Positions 8,815-16,708 are shown, counted from the first letter of the stretch. The stretch: DNA of 64,000 nt from Longispora fulva (GCF_015751905.1 NZ_JADOUF010000001.1:1488001-1552000); one strand, 5' to 3'. Notes: generated by a model not told the origin, from the sequence alone. A program made the numbers and translations.

Positions 8815-9945
8815 ATGGGTGCCGCTGACGAGTCGTCCCGGGCCGGATCCGGTCCCCGCTTCGGTGTCGAGGAGGAGTTCCTGGTCGTCGATCCGGCGAG
8901 CCGGGTCGTGGTGCCACACGCCGAGGGCGTGATCCGCCGGGCCCGCGAGCGCCTCGGCGCAAGGGTCTCCGGTGAGATCACGAAGATGCAGCTGGAGACC
9001 AAGACCGACCCGTGCGGCTCGGCCAAGGAGCTGTTCGCCCAGCTCACCGAGGCCCGGGGAGTGCTCGGCGCCTGTGCGGCGGCCGAGGGCGTGCGGGTGG
9101 TCGCGACCGGAACATCGGTTCTCGCGGGTACGGTGCCGCCGCCCATCACCGAGGGTGCCCGTCAGGACCGGGGGATCGCGAAGTTCCGTGGTCTGCACGA
9201 CGAACAGGCCATCTGCGCGGTGCACGTGCACGTCGAGATGCCCGACCGCGACCGGGCGCTGCGGGTGAGCAACCACCTGCGGCCGTTCCTGCCGGTGCTG
9301 ATCACGCTGACGGCCAACTCGCCGTTCTGGGACGGCCGCGACAGTGGGTACGCGAGCTGGCGCACCACGGTCTGGCCCCGCTGGCCGGTCGCCGGCCCGC
9401 CGCCGTTCTTCACCTCCGTCGCGCACTACGACGGGCTGATCGACACGTTCCTGTCGGTCGGGGCGCTGGTGGACACGGGCACCATCTTCTGGGACATCCG
9501 GCCGTCCGTGAGCCACCCGACGATCGAGATCCGGGTGGCCGACGTGCCGATCACGGCGGAGGAGTCGGCGCTGTACGCGGCGCTGGTCCGCGCCCTCGTC
9601 GTGCACGTCGGGGCGGCCGTCGACCGGGGCGAGGACGGTCCGGAGGTGTCGCCGGAGCTGCTGCGCGTGGCGTACTGGCAGGCGTCCCGCGACGGCCTGG
9701 CCGGTGACGGCCTCGACGTGCGCACCGGGCTGCTGGTGCCGGCCGCCGAGCAGGTGCGCAACCTGTTCGACCTGGTCCGTCCGGTGTTGGAGGACAACGG
9801 CGACCTCGACCTGGTGTCCGGCTGGCTGCGCCGGCTGTTCGACGGCGGCACCGGGGCGACCCGGCAGCGCGCGGCGGCCGAGCGGGCGGGCGATCCGGCG
9901 GGCGCGGTCGACCATCTCGTGGCGCACACGGCCCCTTCCGACTGA
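8815..9945 (+). CDS. Carboxylate-amine ligase, YbdK/glutamate-cysteine ligase type 2 family
   Basis: 376 residues from ATG 8815 with AGAAGG about 13 bp upstream. The start FGVEEEFLVVD and the segments TKTDPCG, FRGLHDEQAICAVHVHVEMPD, TANSPFWDGRDSGYASWRT and HPTIEIRVADVP are the hallmarks of GCS2-family ATP-grasp-like ligases (YbdK). These enzymes have weak glutamate-cysteine ligase activity in vitro; their physiological substrate is generally unknown. Actinobacteria often carry several paralogues. It follows the M20 peptidase by about 100 bp and is closed by a hairpin terminator. Confidence 0.9.
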   Translation: MGAADESSRAGSGPRFGVEEEFLVVDPASRVVVPHAEGVIRRARERLGARVSGEITKMQLETKTDPCGSAKELFAQLTEARGVLGACAAAEGVRVVATGTSVLAGTVPPPITEGARQDRGIAKFRGLHDEQAICAVHVHVEMPDRDRALRVSNHLRPFLPVLITLTANSPFWDGRDSGYASWRTTVWPRWPVAGPPPFFTSVAHYDGLIDTFLSVGALVDTGTIFWDIRPSVSHPTIEIRVADVPITAEESALYAALVRALVVHVGAAVDRGEDGPEVSPELLRVAYWQASRDGLAGDGLDVRTGLLVPAAEQVRNLFDLVRPVLEDNGDLDLVSGWLRRLFDGGTGATRQRAAAERAGDPAGAVDHLVAHTAPSD

Positions 9946-9974
9946 CCGGGGCCGACCCCGCACCCGCCCGACAC

Positions 9975-10001
9975 CGGGGTCCGGCCGCACGCCGGACCCC
10001 G
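9975..10001 (+). terminator. Hairpin terminator after the YbdK-type ligase
   Basis: An 11-bp perfect stem, CGGGGTCCGGC at 9975-9985 against its complement at 9991-10001, encloses a 5-nt loop 30 bp after the ligase stop codon. Confidence 0.75.
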
Positions 10002-10143
10002 ACGGGAGCACCTAGCAACCTAGGACGCTCGAGGCGTGGTGACGCCCCGAACCCCCCACCCGGCGACTGAGCAATCTGGAGGAAACAGACAGCCCCGCCG
10101 TGCGCGACGCTGGTACGGATCCCACCTCGACGGGAGGCGTCCC

Positions 10144-10797
10144 ATGCAGAGCATCGCCACGGCACCCTACGAACTCACCCGGCTGTCCCCCTCGGACATG
10201 ATCTCCACGGCCCGCGCGTTCGCCGACCGGATGGCCGCGCGCCGGTCCGTCCGGGACTTCTCGTCCGCGCCGGTCCCTCTGGAGGTCATCGACCAGGCCG
10301 TCCGGGCGGCCTCCACGGCTCCGAGCGGGGCGAATCTGCAGCCCTGGCGGTTCGTCGTGATGACGGACCGCGACCGCAAGCGCCAGCTCCGGTACGCGGC
10401 GGAGGCCGAGGAGCGCGAGTTCTACGCCCGCCGGGCGAGCCCGGACTGGTTGGACGCCGTGGCCCCGATGGGCACGGACTGGCAGAAGCCGTTCCTGGAG
10501 ACGGCGCCGGTCGTCATCGTCGTGTTCGAGGTGCACCAGGGCCCGAGCAGCCCGAAGCCGTACTACGCGAAGGAGTCCGTCGGCATCGCCGTCGGACTCC
10601 TGATCGCCGCGTTGCACCACGCCGGGCTGGCCACCCTGACCCACACGCCGGTCCCGATGCGGTTCCTCAACGAGGTGTGCGACCGGCCGCCGGAGGAGCG
10701 GGCGTTCGCCGTGATGCCGGTCGGCTACCCGGCCGAGGACGCGACGGTCCCCGACCTGGTCCGCAAGTCGCTCAGCGAGGTGCTGGTCCGCCGATGA
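10144..10797 (+). CDS. Nitroreductase-family flavoprotein, iodotyrosine deiodinase-like
   Basis: 217 residues from ATG 10144 with GGGAGG at 10132-10137. FMN-binding motifs of the nitroreductase fold are present: ARRSVRDFS (Arg/Ser near the phosphate) and APSGANLQPW. The subfamily is recognisable: E90, Y94 and K115 sit in EEREFY...DWQKPFLE with the same 4- and 21-residue spacing as the three lid residues (E157, Y161, K182 in my recollection of human IYD) that clamp the zwitterion of halotyrosines. The C-terminus GYPAEDATVPDLVRK also matches IYD. Expected chemistry is FMN-dependent reductive dehalogenation of halotyrosine or a related ligand. The electron donor and natural substrate are unknown. 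The gene appears monocistronic and converges on an FAD oxidoreductase. Confidence 0.85.
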   Translation: MQSIATAPYELTRLSPSDMISTARAFADRMAARRSVRDFSSAPVPLEVIDQAVRAASTAPSGANLQPWRFVVMTDRDRKRQLRYAAEAEEREFYARRASPDWLDAVAPMGTDWQKPFLETAPVVIVVFEVHQGPSSPKPYYAKESVGIAVGLLIAALHHAGLATLTHTPVPMRFLNEVCDRPPEERAFAVMPVGYPAEDATVPDLVRKSLSEVLVRR

Positions 10798-10799
10798 GG

Positions 10800-12353
10800 T
10801 CAGCCACCCAACTGCTCGGCGAAGAACGCCCGCAGCGGATCGACGTGCCGGTCCTGCCGTCGCCACTCGGCCAGCAGGTCCTCCAACAGGTGCTTCTCGG
10901 CGACGAGCTCACCGTGGGAGTAGCGGCGGACCACCGGGTGGATGAAGGCGCTCTCCTTGGCCCGGTCGGGTTCGGGGTGCCGTTCGATGGCGAACACGTC
11001 CCCGTACTCGTCGCGGCCCCAGCGCAGCGAGAACGCGTACACATGCGGCTCGTCGCCGAACCGGGACACGACGTAGTCCTCGGGCAGGTCGACGTAGTGC
11101 CGGACCTCGCCGGTCGCGTCGTCGACGACCAGCGCGTCGCAGAGGAACTCGAACTGGGTCCACAGCGCCGAACTCCAGTTGACCCGGTCGAGGACGAGCG
11201 TGGTCAGCGCGTCCGGGTCGGCGGCGACGGTACCGGGCGTGAGCGGCGCGTTCTCGTAGCGTTCCCGCAGGAGCGTGGTCAGGGTCCGCAGGTTGTACCG
11301 GAAGCCGTCGATGAACGCCGACGACGCCTTCTTGAAGTCGCGGGCCTGGGCGAGGGTGCCGGCGAAGTACAGGCCGTCGACGTTGGTGGACTGCCAGTCG
11401 GGGCCGGTGGTGGGCATCCGGCCGCTGGGGACGAGCTCGGGCTGGCACCCGGGGTCGTAGACGGAGGTGTCGATGGAGAAGCCGGTGCAGCGCAGCACGG
11501 ACTCGTACTCCAGGGTCGCCGTCTCGCCGTCGGCGTGCGTGTAGGTGATGTCGACCTCGAAGTGGTCGCCGACCGGCCGGATCTCGTCGATCACGCAGTC
11601 GAGGACCGAGTGCAGCGTCTTGAACTGGTAGCTGTCCAGGACCGCGCCGAACTGCCCGCGCACGTCGCCGGGGTGCTTGGTGTTCCAGGCCAGTCGCAGC
11701 GGGCGGGGGCTGGCCAGGTGCACCATCGCCGCGTGGCCGAGAATCGCCGACGCGGTCTCGAACGCCGAGTTGCCCTTGCCGATGACCATGACCCGCTGGT
11801 TGGCGTACCGGGCGGGGTCGGTCTCCATGACCTCGTAGCCGACGGCGTGTTCGATGCCGCGGATCGCCGGCACGTTGGGCTTGCCCCAACCCGTGGCCAT
11901 GATCAGGCACTCGCAGCGCAGCACCCGGTCGGCGGTGTGCACGAGGAACCCGTCGTCGGTCTTCTCGACCCGCAGGACGTCGACCCCGAACCGCACCGTG
12001 AGCTGGTGGTATCGCTGGAAGTCCGCCAGGTAGCGCACGATGTCGTCGGCGTGCGGGAAATACTCGGTGCTGTACTTGCCGAACGGGACGTCGGCCGGCT
12101 CGTGCAGCAGCGAGTTCCAGTCCCAGCGCAGCCGGATCTCCGGATCCGTGCTCTGGGTGTGCACCTTGTTCAGCGAGATCAGTTTGCGGTGTCTTGGGAA
12201 GACCCGGAAGAACTCGGCTGGCGCCTCGGTCCGCTCCAGGGTCAGGTAGTCGCTGCCGGCCTGGTGAAGGTAGTAGCTCAGCTGTACCCCCGCCGGGCCC
12301 GCGCCGACAATGATGTACCGGTGAAATTCGGTCGCTCCGCCATCGCGTGACAT
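10800..12353 (-). CDS. FAD-dependent oxidoreductase (flavin monooxygenase/FOXRED2-like)
   Basis: 517 residues from ATG 12353; in-frame upstream ATG codons exist (for example 12404), but none has a Shine-Dalgarno and the family domain begins at YIIVGAGPAGVQLSYYL (dinucleotide-binding GxGxxG at residues 17-22). A second Rossmann motif, VMVIGKGNSAFETA, and LIMATGWGKPNVP are typical of two-dinucleotide flavoproteins. The region HRKLISLNKVHTQSTDPEIRLRWDWNSLL resembles the FAD-dependent oxidoreductase-domain 2 group. The last 150 residues form an extra domain with no motif I recognise. Probably an NAD(P)H-dependent monooxygenase or reductase in the cytoplasm. The gene ends 3 bp from the convergent deiodinase-like gene. 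Confidence 0.78.
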   Translation of the reverse strand: MSRDGGATEFHRYIIVGAGPAGVQLSYYLHQAGSDYLTLERTEAPAEFFRVFPRHRKLISLNKVHTQSTDPEIRLRWDWNSLLHEPADVPFGKYSTEYFPHADDIVRYLADFQRYHQLTVRFGVDVLRVEKTDDGFLVHTADRVLRCECLIMATGWGKPNVPAIRGIEHAVGYEVMETDPARYANQRVMVIGKGNSAFETASAILGHAAMVHLASPRPLRLAWNTKHPGDVRGQFGAVLDSYQFKTLHSVLDCVIDEIRPVGDHFEVDITYTHADGETATLEYESVLRCTGFSIDTSVYDPGCQPELVPSGRMPTTGPDWQSTNVDGLYFAGTLAQARDFKKASSAFIDGFRYNLRTLTTLLRERYENAPLTPGTVAADPDALTTLVLDRVNWSSALWTQFEFLCDALVVDDATGEVRHYVDLPEDYVVSRFGDEPHVYAFSLRWGRDEYGDVFAIERHPEPDRAKESAFIHPVVRRYSHGELVAEKHLLEDLLAEWRRQDRHVDPLRAFFAEQLGG

Positions 12354-12421
12354 GAGAGCGACAATCGCGGATGTCACGGCAGGTGTCAACGCACTGCACG
12401 TCATTCTGATCAGATGGTGAC

Positions 12422-12465
12422 GACCACCCGGCCGGCTGGCCCCCTCGGCGCCGGCCGGGATGGTC
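12422..12465 (-). terminator. Hairpin downstream of tRNA-Cys
   Basis: A 16-bp stem with one mismatched position (12422-12436 with 12450-12465), starting 6 bp after the tRNA 3' end on the minus strand. It probably terminates the tRNA transcript before the FAD oxidoreductase gene. Confidence 0.6.
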
Positions 12466-12470
12466 GTTCG

Positions 12471-12543
12471 AGACAGGGACGGGATTCGAACCCGCGATCT
12501 CCAGTTTTGCAGACTGGTGCCTTCGCCACTCGGCCACCCTGTC
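12471..12543 (-). tRNA. tRNA-Cys (GCA anticodon)
   Basis: The minus strand folds as a cloverleaf. The acceptor stem pairs GACAGGG (12543-12537) with CCCTGTC (12478-12472), and the discriminator is U (12471), the cysteine identity base. The anticodon stem CCAGT/ACTGG encloses the loop CTGCAAA with anticodon GCA. The T-arm contains GGTTCGAATCC. CCA is not encoded. It is flanked downstream by a hairpin terminator and upstream by an inverted repeat at 12553-12570. Confidence 0.95.
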
Positions 12544-12552
12544 GGGGAATGA

Positions 12553-12570
12553 ATTCCGCGCATGCGGAAT
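12553..12570. repeat. Inverted repeat upstream of tRNA-Cys
   Basis: ATTCCGC and GCGGAAT form 7-bp arms around GCAT, 10 bp upstream of the mature tRNA 5' end. It could be part of the tRNA promoter or leader, or an operator. No clear -35/-10 pair is visible here. Confidence 0.4.
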
Positions 12571-12590
12571 AGCGCTGTGTCGTGCGGGGG

Positions 12591-12633
12591 AAAGAGAAAG
12601 AAAAAGACCGCCTCGGAGAAACTCCGGGCGGTC
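12591..12633 (-). terminator. Rho-independent-type terminator of the 36-aa peptide unit
   Basis: On the minus strand a GC-rich stem (12606-12617 with 12621-12633, loop about 3 nt) is followed by a pyrimidine tract rich in T (complement of 12591-12605). This is the most classical intrinsic terminator in the window and lies 16 bp after the small ORF's stop codon. Confidence 0.75.
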
Positions 12634-12649
12634 GCTGGCAGAGGTTTCC

Positions 12650-12760
12650 CTATGCCGTCGAAGGCTCCCGGAGGGGCGGACAACACCGACAACCGTGCAG
12701 CTCAACGGCCTGCGAGAGCGTGGTGTGCTCCTCGCGGGTCCCTCGGGCTTCGCGGTCCAT
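12650..12760 (-). CDS. Putative 36-residue Cys-containing peptide
   Basis: ATG 12760 to TAG 12650 encodes 36 residues. The N-terminal half is charged (MDREARGTREEH) and the C-terminal half contains ELHGCRCCPP with three Cys at positions 24, 26 and 27. AAAAGG lies about 10 bp upstream of the ATG, a promoter-like TTGCGG-18-TATTGT lies at 12828-12799, and a classical terminator follows, so it has all parts of a dedicated transcription unit. I do not recognise a family. Possibilities are a RiPP precursor, a small metal- or redox-responsive peptide, or a regulatory leader ORF whose Cys codons are read near the tRNA-Cys gene. Codon usage gives little support either way because the ORF is so short. 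Confidence 0.45.
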   Translation of the reverse strand: MDREARGTREEHTTLSQAVELHGCRCCPPLREPSTA

Positions 12761-12798
12761 CGTGGTCACCTTTTCTTCTCGTCCTGCGGTTAGCCAGA

Positions 12799-12828
12799 AC
12801 AATACCTCCGCCATTCGTTGATCCGCAA
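12799..12828 (-). promoter_or_regulatory. Sigma-70-like promoter for the small peptide ORF
   Basis: On the minus strand TTGCGG (12828-12823) is separated by 18 bp from TATTGT (12804-12799). The predicted start lies about 30 bp upstream of the small ORF's ATG at 12760. It also lies in the control region of the divergent OCD-like gene. Confidence 0.45.
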
Positions 12829-12930
12829 TGGTGTTCGATGAAGAAATTCGAAAGATGCGCGTTCACCGTATGGCGCATCGACGAAAGCGGATTAGTCTGG
12901 AGGGACCGACGGACACAGTGGAAGGTCACC

Positions 12931-13974
12931 ATGCGGCACATCAGCGTCGACGCGGAGTTGGACGGGCTCCTGCCCGTCGACGAGGCGGTCCGGCTCCTGC
13001 GGGTGGCGCTCCTGGCCGGCGCGCCGGACCATCCCTCGCCCCGGGACCCGGCAGGGTCCACGCCCCGGGATCCGGCTGGGCCCATGCCGCGAGACCTGGC
13101 TGGGCCCGGCGTCGGGGCCGCCGCTGGTCCGGGCGGGGCGGACCGACGCCCGCATGAGCCGGCCTCCCGCCCACCAGGCCTCACGCCCGCCCACCAGCAC
13201 CACGGCACCACGCCGGCCGGCCGCTTCCTCGCCGCGGGCCTGCGCGGTGACGGCCCACAGGCCACGATCGTGTTCGACGACCGCACCGGCGCGGTCACGG
13301 GACTGGTCGTCGGCACCGGCCTCGGCGACCTGCGCGCCGCCGCGACCGCGGTGATCGCCGCCGAACACCTCGCCGCGGTCTACCCCCACCGGATGACCAT
13401 CCTGGGCACGGGCCCCCGTGCGTTCGCCCAGCTGCGCCTGCTCGCCGCCCGGATCCGCCCCACCGAGATCCTGCTGCACGGCTCCGACGCCGGCGACCTG
13501 GTGGCCAGGGCCCGCACCCAGCTGGGCCTGACCGTCACCGCCGTCCGCGACCCGGCGGCCGCGGTCCGCGGCGCACAACTCGTCGTCACCGACGGCCTCG
13601 GCCTCGACCCGGACTGGGTCTCCCGGGGCACCCACGTCAGCGCGCTGGACTGGCACCGGGTCCTGCCGCCAGCCCTGCTGGCCAGGGCCGACCGGGTGGT
13701 CACCGACGCGCCGCGATCCGCCAGGTCCCGGCTCGGGGCCCTGGGCTCACCCGCCGTGCCCGAGGACCTCGCGGATCTCGTGGCCGGCCGCGCCCCCGGC
13801 CGGCGCGCGCCCGACGAGGTCACGCTCCTGTTGACCTGCGGCGTGCCGGGCGCCGAGCTGGCCCTGGCGCGGGCGGCCCTGCGCCGCGCCGCCGACCCGG
13901 AGGGCCAGCCGGGCCCGGGCCGCGGACACCGACGCGCCAACTACCGCCGCCGCACGCCGCACGCCCAACCCTGA
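12931..13974 (+). CDS. Ornithine cyclodeaminase/mu-crystallin family protein, divergent
   Basis: 347 residues from ATG 12931 with GGAAGG at 12920-12925 as Shine-Dalgarno. The NAD(P)-binding half is clear: MTILGTGPRAFAQLRLLAAR followed by a strand-helix fold ending in LVVTDG. The 'LRAAATAVIAAEHL' segment matches the Arg-containing helix of the family. Two things are unusual. Residues about 33-75 are a Pro/Gly-rich insertion with three near-copies of PRDPAG, and the N-terminal substrate Lys segment of ornithine cyclodeaminase cannot be found. The protein may therefore be a non-catalytic or redirected relative (for example an imine reductase or NAD-binding regulator). The C-terminal tail is Arg-rich and disordered. 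It is divergent from the 36-residue peptide unit. Confidence 0.7.
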   Translation: MRHISVDAELDGLLPVDEAVRLLRVALLAGAPDHPSPRDPAGSTPRDPAGPMPRDLAGPGVGAAAGPGGADRRPHEPASRPPGLTPAHQHHGTTPAGRFLAAGLRGDGPQATIVFDDRTGAVTGLVVGTGLGDLRAAATAVIAAEHLAAVYPHRMTILGTGPRAFAQLRLLAARIRPTEILLHGSDAGDLVARARTQLGLTVTAVRDPAAAVRGAQLVVTDGLGLDPDWVSRGTHVSALDWHRVLPPALLARADRVVTDAPRSARSRLGALGSPAVPEDLADLVAGRAPGRRAPDEVTLLLTCGVPGAELALARAALRRAADPEGQPGPGRGHRRANYRRRTPHAQP

Positions 13975-14062
13975 AACCCACAACCACCATCTGATTACGG
14001 TGGTCCCCGACCCGCCGCGCACCGGCTCGACGACAGGTGCCCACCACGAGGCGGCGGGTCCT

Positions 14063-14092
14063 CCGGGTGAGGGCTGAACGCGCCTCACCCGG
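14063..14092 (-). terminator. Hairpin after the SPFH gene
   Basis: CCGGGTGAGG (14063-14072) pairs perfectly with CCTCACCCGG (14083-14092). The stem starts 9 bp after the SPFH stop codon and faces the OCD-like gene end-to-end. A second 10-bp inverted repeat with a large loop (14009-14018 with 14051-14060) lies beside it. Confidence 0.65.
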
Positions 14093-14101
14093 TGGTGTGC
14101 C

Positions 14102-16078
14102 TCACTCCTCCTCGGCCGGCTCCCCGCTCCCCGGCAGGGTCAGCGATCCGTTGTTCAGCGCCTTCATCAGCGTCCCGGCGAGGCCGTCGAGGGTGGAGCC
14201 GCCGGTGACCAGTACCTCCGGAACGATCTTGATCTGACCTTCCGCGATCGCGCCGGCGACCGCGACCAGGGCCGTGGACAGCTCCCCGATCGCCTCCCGC
14301 TGAGCGGTGAACCCGGCGGCCTTGGCCAGCCCGAGCGCTTCGGCGGCCTTCGCCTCGGCCAGGCCGAGCGCCTGCACCTTGTCGGCCTGGGCCTGACCGG
14401 TCAGCCGCACGTACGCCGCCTCGCCGCCGGCCTCGGCCTCGCGCGCCTCGGCCCGGTTCCGGTTGATCTCCACCGACACCTGGGCGGCGGCGAGATCGGC
14501 CTGCATGTTGGCCGTGCCCCGGGCCTTCTCCATCTGGATCCGGACGGTCTCGGCGCGCTGCTGCTCCTCGTAGGTGGCGCGCTGCTGGTTGGCGATCTCG
14601 CGATGGGTGAGCACGTCGACGAGCTCGGGCGGGAACACCACGTCCTGGATGTACACGCCGCGGGTCTCGACCTCGTAGCCGGTCAGGTACCGGGTGATCG
14701 CGGTGAACGCCGACTCCTGCACCTCCTGGCGGGTCTCGATGAACCGGATGGCCTCGAGGTCCTGGAGGGTGTTGCGGAAGTGGTTGCCGACGGCCGACTG
14801 CAGCACCTCGTTGACCAGGTTGAGGATCGTGCCGACCGAGGAGATCACCTTGGGGGCGCGGGTGTCGGAGATGTGGATCTGGACCTGCAGGTCGATGGTG
14901 AACACGAAGCCCTCGCGGCTCTTGCCGACGATCGACTCGAGCCGGGCGTCGAGGTTGTGCGCCTGGGAGGAGGCGCTGGCCCAGTTGAGGGTGAGGATCG
15001 AGGTGGGCACGATCTCGGCGGCGTAGATCCGCGGGTTGATCGCGTACTTGCCGGTGCGCAGCGGCTCCTGCCATATGCCCCGGTGCCCGGGCCGCACGAT
15101 GCTGCCGAACTTGAAGTCCTCGCCCGAGGTGTCCAGGGTGGGCAGTCCGACGAAGCCCTTGATGACGGCGACCTGGCCCTGGTTGACGACGAGCATCGGC
15201 ACCATCTCGACGCGGACCAGGAACGGGTTGAGCAGGTACGCCCCGTACAGCAGCGGGTCGTGCTGCAAACCGATCCGCCCGCCGCTGTCCATGAACCGCT
15301 GGAAGTCCTGGTAGTTGTTGTGCAGGCTGTTCTTCGAGCCGAGGAGCACGTCGATGATCCCGGCGTCGGACGTCTCGTCCTCCATGCCGGCGATGTCGTC
15401 GAACCCGCCGAGCCGGCTGGCGATGTCCCCGGACGGCAGCGGCTCGCCTTCCAGGACCGTGACCAGGCCGATCATGTCCCGGTTCTCGTTGGGGGCGATC
15501 ACGACGACGTTGAGCTGCTCGTGCCGCAGGCCGAACGACTCGGGGGTGAGCTGGTGCTTGTGCTCGGCGAACGCGAGCTCCGGGGCCACGGGCAGCCCGA
15601 ACACCTCCCGGGTCGTGATGACCAGGAAGGCGACCGGATGGATCGGGGCCAGGGTGCCCGGCGGCAGCACGGGGCGCTGGACGCCCTTCTCGCCGCCGTG
15701 GTCGAGGAACGCGCGCAGGTCGCCGTAGTTGCCGAACTCCGGTCGGTAGTGCGCGCTCTTCGCGCCGATCGGCAGCGGCCGGCCCACCTGGGCGATGACG
15801 ACGCCGATCTCGCCGGCCGGGACCTGCACCCAGGGGAACTTGATCACCGAGTACACCGGCCACAGCTTGAACCGGGCCCCGGGCATGAGCAGTTCGGCCT
15901 GGTAGCCGGCCTCGCCACGGAACGCGATCGGGTTGTCGTCGGGGAGCCGGCGGAAACCGTACCGCTTGGTGACGAGGCCCACCTGGGTGGGGCCGATCCG
16001 GTGCACGGAGCGGAGGAAGAGAAGGAGTAGTAGCACCACGACGACGACGGCGATGACGCCGGTCAGACCAACCCCCAT
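14102..16078 (-). CDS. SPFH/flotillin-like membrane scaffold protein
   Basis: 658 residues. Residues 5-23 form one N-terminal membrane helix (VIAVVVVVLLLLLFLRSVHRIG), followed directly by VGLVTKRYGFRR and a long SPFH/band-7 domain. The C-terminal third is a heptad-rich Ala/Glu coiled coil (EINRNRAEAREAEAGGEAAY, LAEAKAAEALGLAKAAGF) ending with a short acidic tail. Flotillins oligomerise on membranes and organise microdomains. The SPFH region is unusually long compared with the usual 450-500-residue flotillins. It is likely monocistronic: a terminator hairpin lies 3' and the next upstream gene, a lipoprotein, is 72 bp away on the same strand. Confidence 0.88.
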   Translation of the reverse strand: MGVGLTGVIAVVVVVLLLLLFLRSVHRIGPTQVGLVTKRYGFRRLPDDNPIAFRGEAGYQAELLMPGARFKLWPVYSVIKFPWVQVPAGEIGVVIAQVGRPLPIGAKSAHYRPEFGNYGDLRAFLDHGGEKGVQRPVLPPGTLAPIHPVAFLVITTREVFGLPVAPELAFAEHKHQLTPESFGLRHEQLNVVVIAPNENRDMIGLVTVLEGEPLPSGDIASRLGGFDDIAGMEDETSDAGIIDVLLGSKNSLHNNYQDFQRFMDSGGRIGLQHDPLLYGAYLLNPFLVRVEMVPMLVVNQGQVAVIKGFVGLPTLDTSGEDFKFGSIVRPGHRGIWQEPLRTGKYAINPRIYAAEIVPTSILTLNWASASSQAHNLDARLESIVGKSREGFVFTIDLQVQIHISDTRAPKVISSVGTILNLVNEVLQSAVGNHFRNTLQDLEAIRFIETRQEVQESAFTAITRYLTGYEVETRGVYIQDVVFPPELVDVLTHREIANQQRATYEEQQRAETVRIQMEKARGTANMQADLAAAQVSVEINRNRAEAREAEAGGEAAYVRLTGQAQADKVQALGLAEAKAAEALGLAKAAGFTAQREAIGELSTALVAVAGAIAEGQIKIVPEVLVTGGSTLDGLAGTLMKALNNGSLTLPGSGEPAEEE

Positions 16079-16150
16079 GGGGGCCTCCCGCTTCGAAGGG
16101 CTCTGGAGATTCGCAGAGTACGCCGGGGGAGGTGCCCGCGCTGCCCCCGG

Positions 16151-16546
16151 TCAGCCGCAGTGCAGGGCGGTCCGGACGGCGGCCGGGGCCTGGGGCATCT
16201 CCGGCACGTCGCACAACTCCGAGCTGCCGAGGACGACTCCTGTCGAGGTGCCGCTGACCTGGTGCAACAGGATCGCCACACCGCCCACTTCGGAGGTCAG
16301 CGCGCCGGCGGCCCACCCGGCCTCGCACACCAGGCTGCCGGGCCGCACGGCGGCGTCGGCGGGGAGCCCGCCGTTGACGCCCCGGGCGGCGGCGAGGACC
16401 TCGGCGTCGGTGGGGCAGGCCGCCGGGCTCGGGCTGGGGCTCGCCGCGGTGGCGGTGGAAGTGGGTCTGGCCGTGGGGGTGGCCGGGCCGCACCCGGTCG
16501 CGCCGGTGAGGAGGAGCGGCACCAGGACGAGGAGGGGGGAACGCAT
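16151..16546 (-). CDS. Small secreted lipoprotein
   Basis: 131 residues from ATG 16546. The signal peptide ends in the lipobox LLTGATGC, followed by a Thr/Ser/Pro-rich linker (about 20 residues) and a compact domain with three further Cys (ACPTD, LVCEAG, ELCDVP) and a terminal CG. No family recognised. There is no Shine-Dalgarno, but TAAGAT (16559-16554) is a near-consensus -10 whose predicted start, 7 bp on, is exactly the ATG, so translation is probably leaderless. It is the upstream neighbour of the SPFH gene on the same strand. Confidence 0.7.
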   Translation of the reverse strand: MRSPLLVLVPLLLTGATGCGPATPTARPTSTATAASPSPSPAACPTDAEVLAAARGVNGGLPADAAVRPGSLVCEAGWAAGALTSEVGGVAILLHQVSGTSTGVVLGSSELCDVPEMPQAPAAVRTALHCG

Positions 16547-16553
16547 GATCAAC

Positions 16554-16559
16554 ATCTTA
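16554..16559 (-). promoter_or_regulatory. -10 element giving a leaderless lipoprotein mRNA
   Basis: TAAGAT on the minus strand, with 7 bp between its end and the ATG at 16546. A weak -35 (TTGCGC) lies about 15 bp upstream of the -10. Confidence 0.5.
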
Positions 16560-16708
16560 GGGGCCGGTCGGCACGCGCAACCCGGACGGGGCCTGGCTCG
16601 TTGGTACGAGTGGGTTCCAGCGGACCCGGTGACCGCGGGTCCACAGTGTCGAGGCTGTGGGCCCGTGGTCGTTCAGCGGCCCCGCCCACGTGGGCTGAGG
16701 CCCGGCGA

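Noticed and set aside
10002-10143. Structured leader upstream of the deiodinase-like gene as a possible riboswitch
   Set aside because: There are several GC stems, and CCTC/GAGG could mask the ribosome-binding site, but I see none of the conserved blocks of FMN, cobalamin, SAM or other riboswitch classes.
10800-12692. Extension of the FAD oxidoreductase to an upstream start at 12692
   Set aside because: The longer frame would run through tRNA-Cys and its terminator hairpin, which is biologically implausible, and the extra residues show no domain.
12650-12760. The small ORF as a classical Cys attenuator leader
   Set aside because: There is no cysteine biosynthetic gene downstream, and the hairpin lies after the stop codon with no alternative antiterminator visible, so this reading was kept only as one possibility.
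13054-13103. Tandem repeat in the OCD-like gene as a CRISPR or minisatellite
   Set aside because: The units are imperfect, in frame and without spacers. They encode a PRDPAG repeat in a protein; no CRISPR or cas gene occurs in the window.
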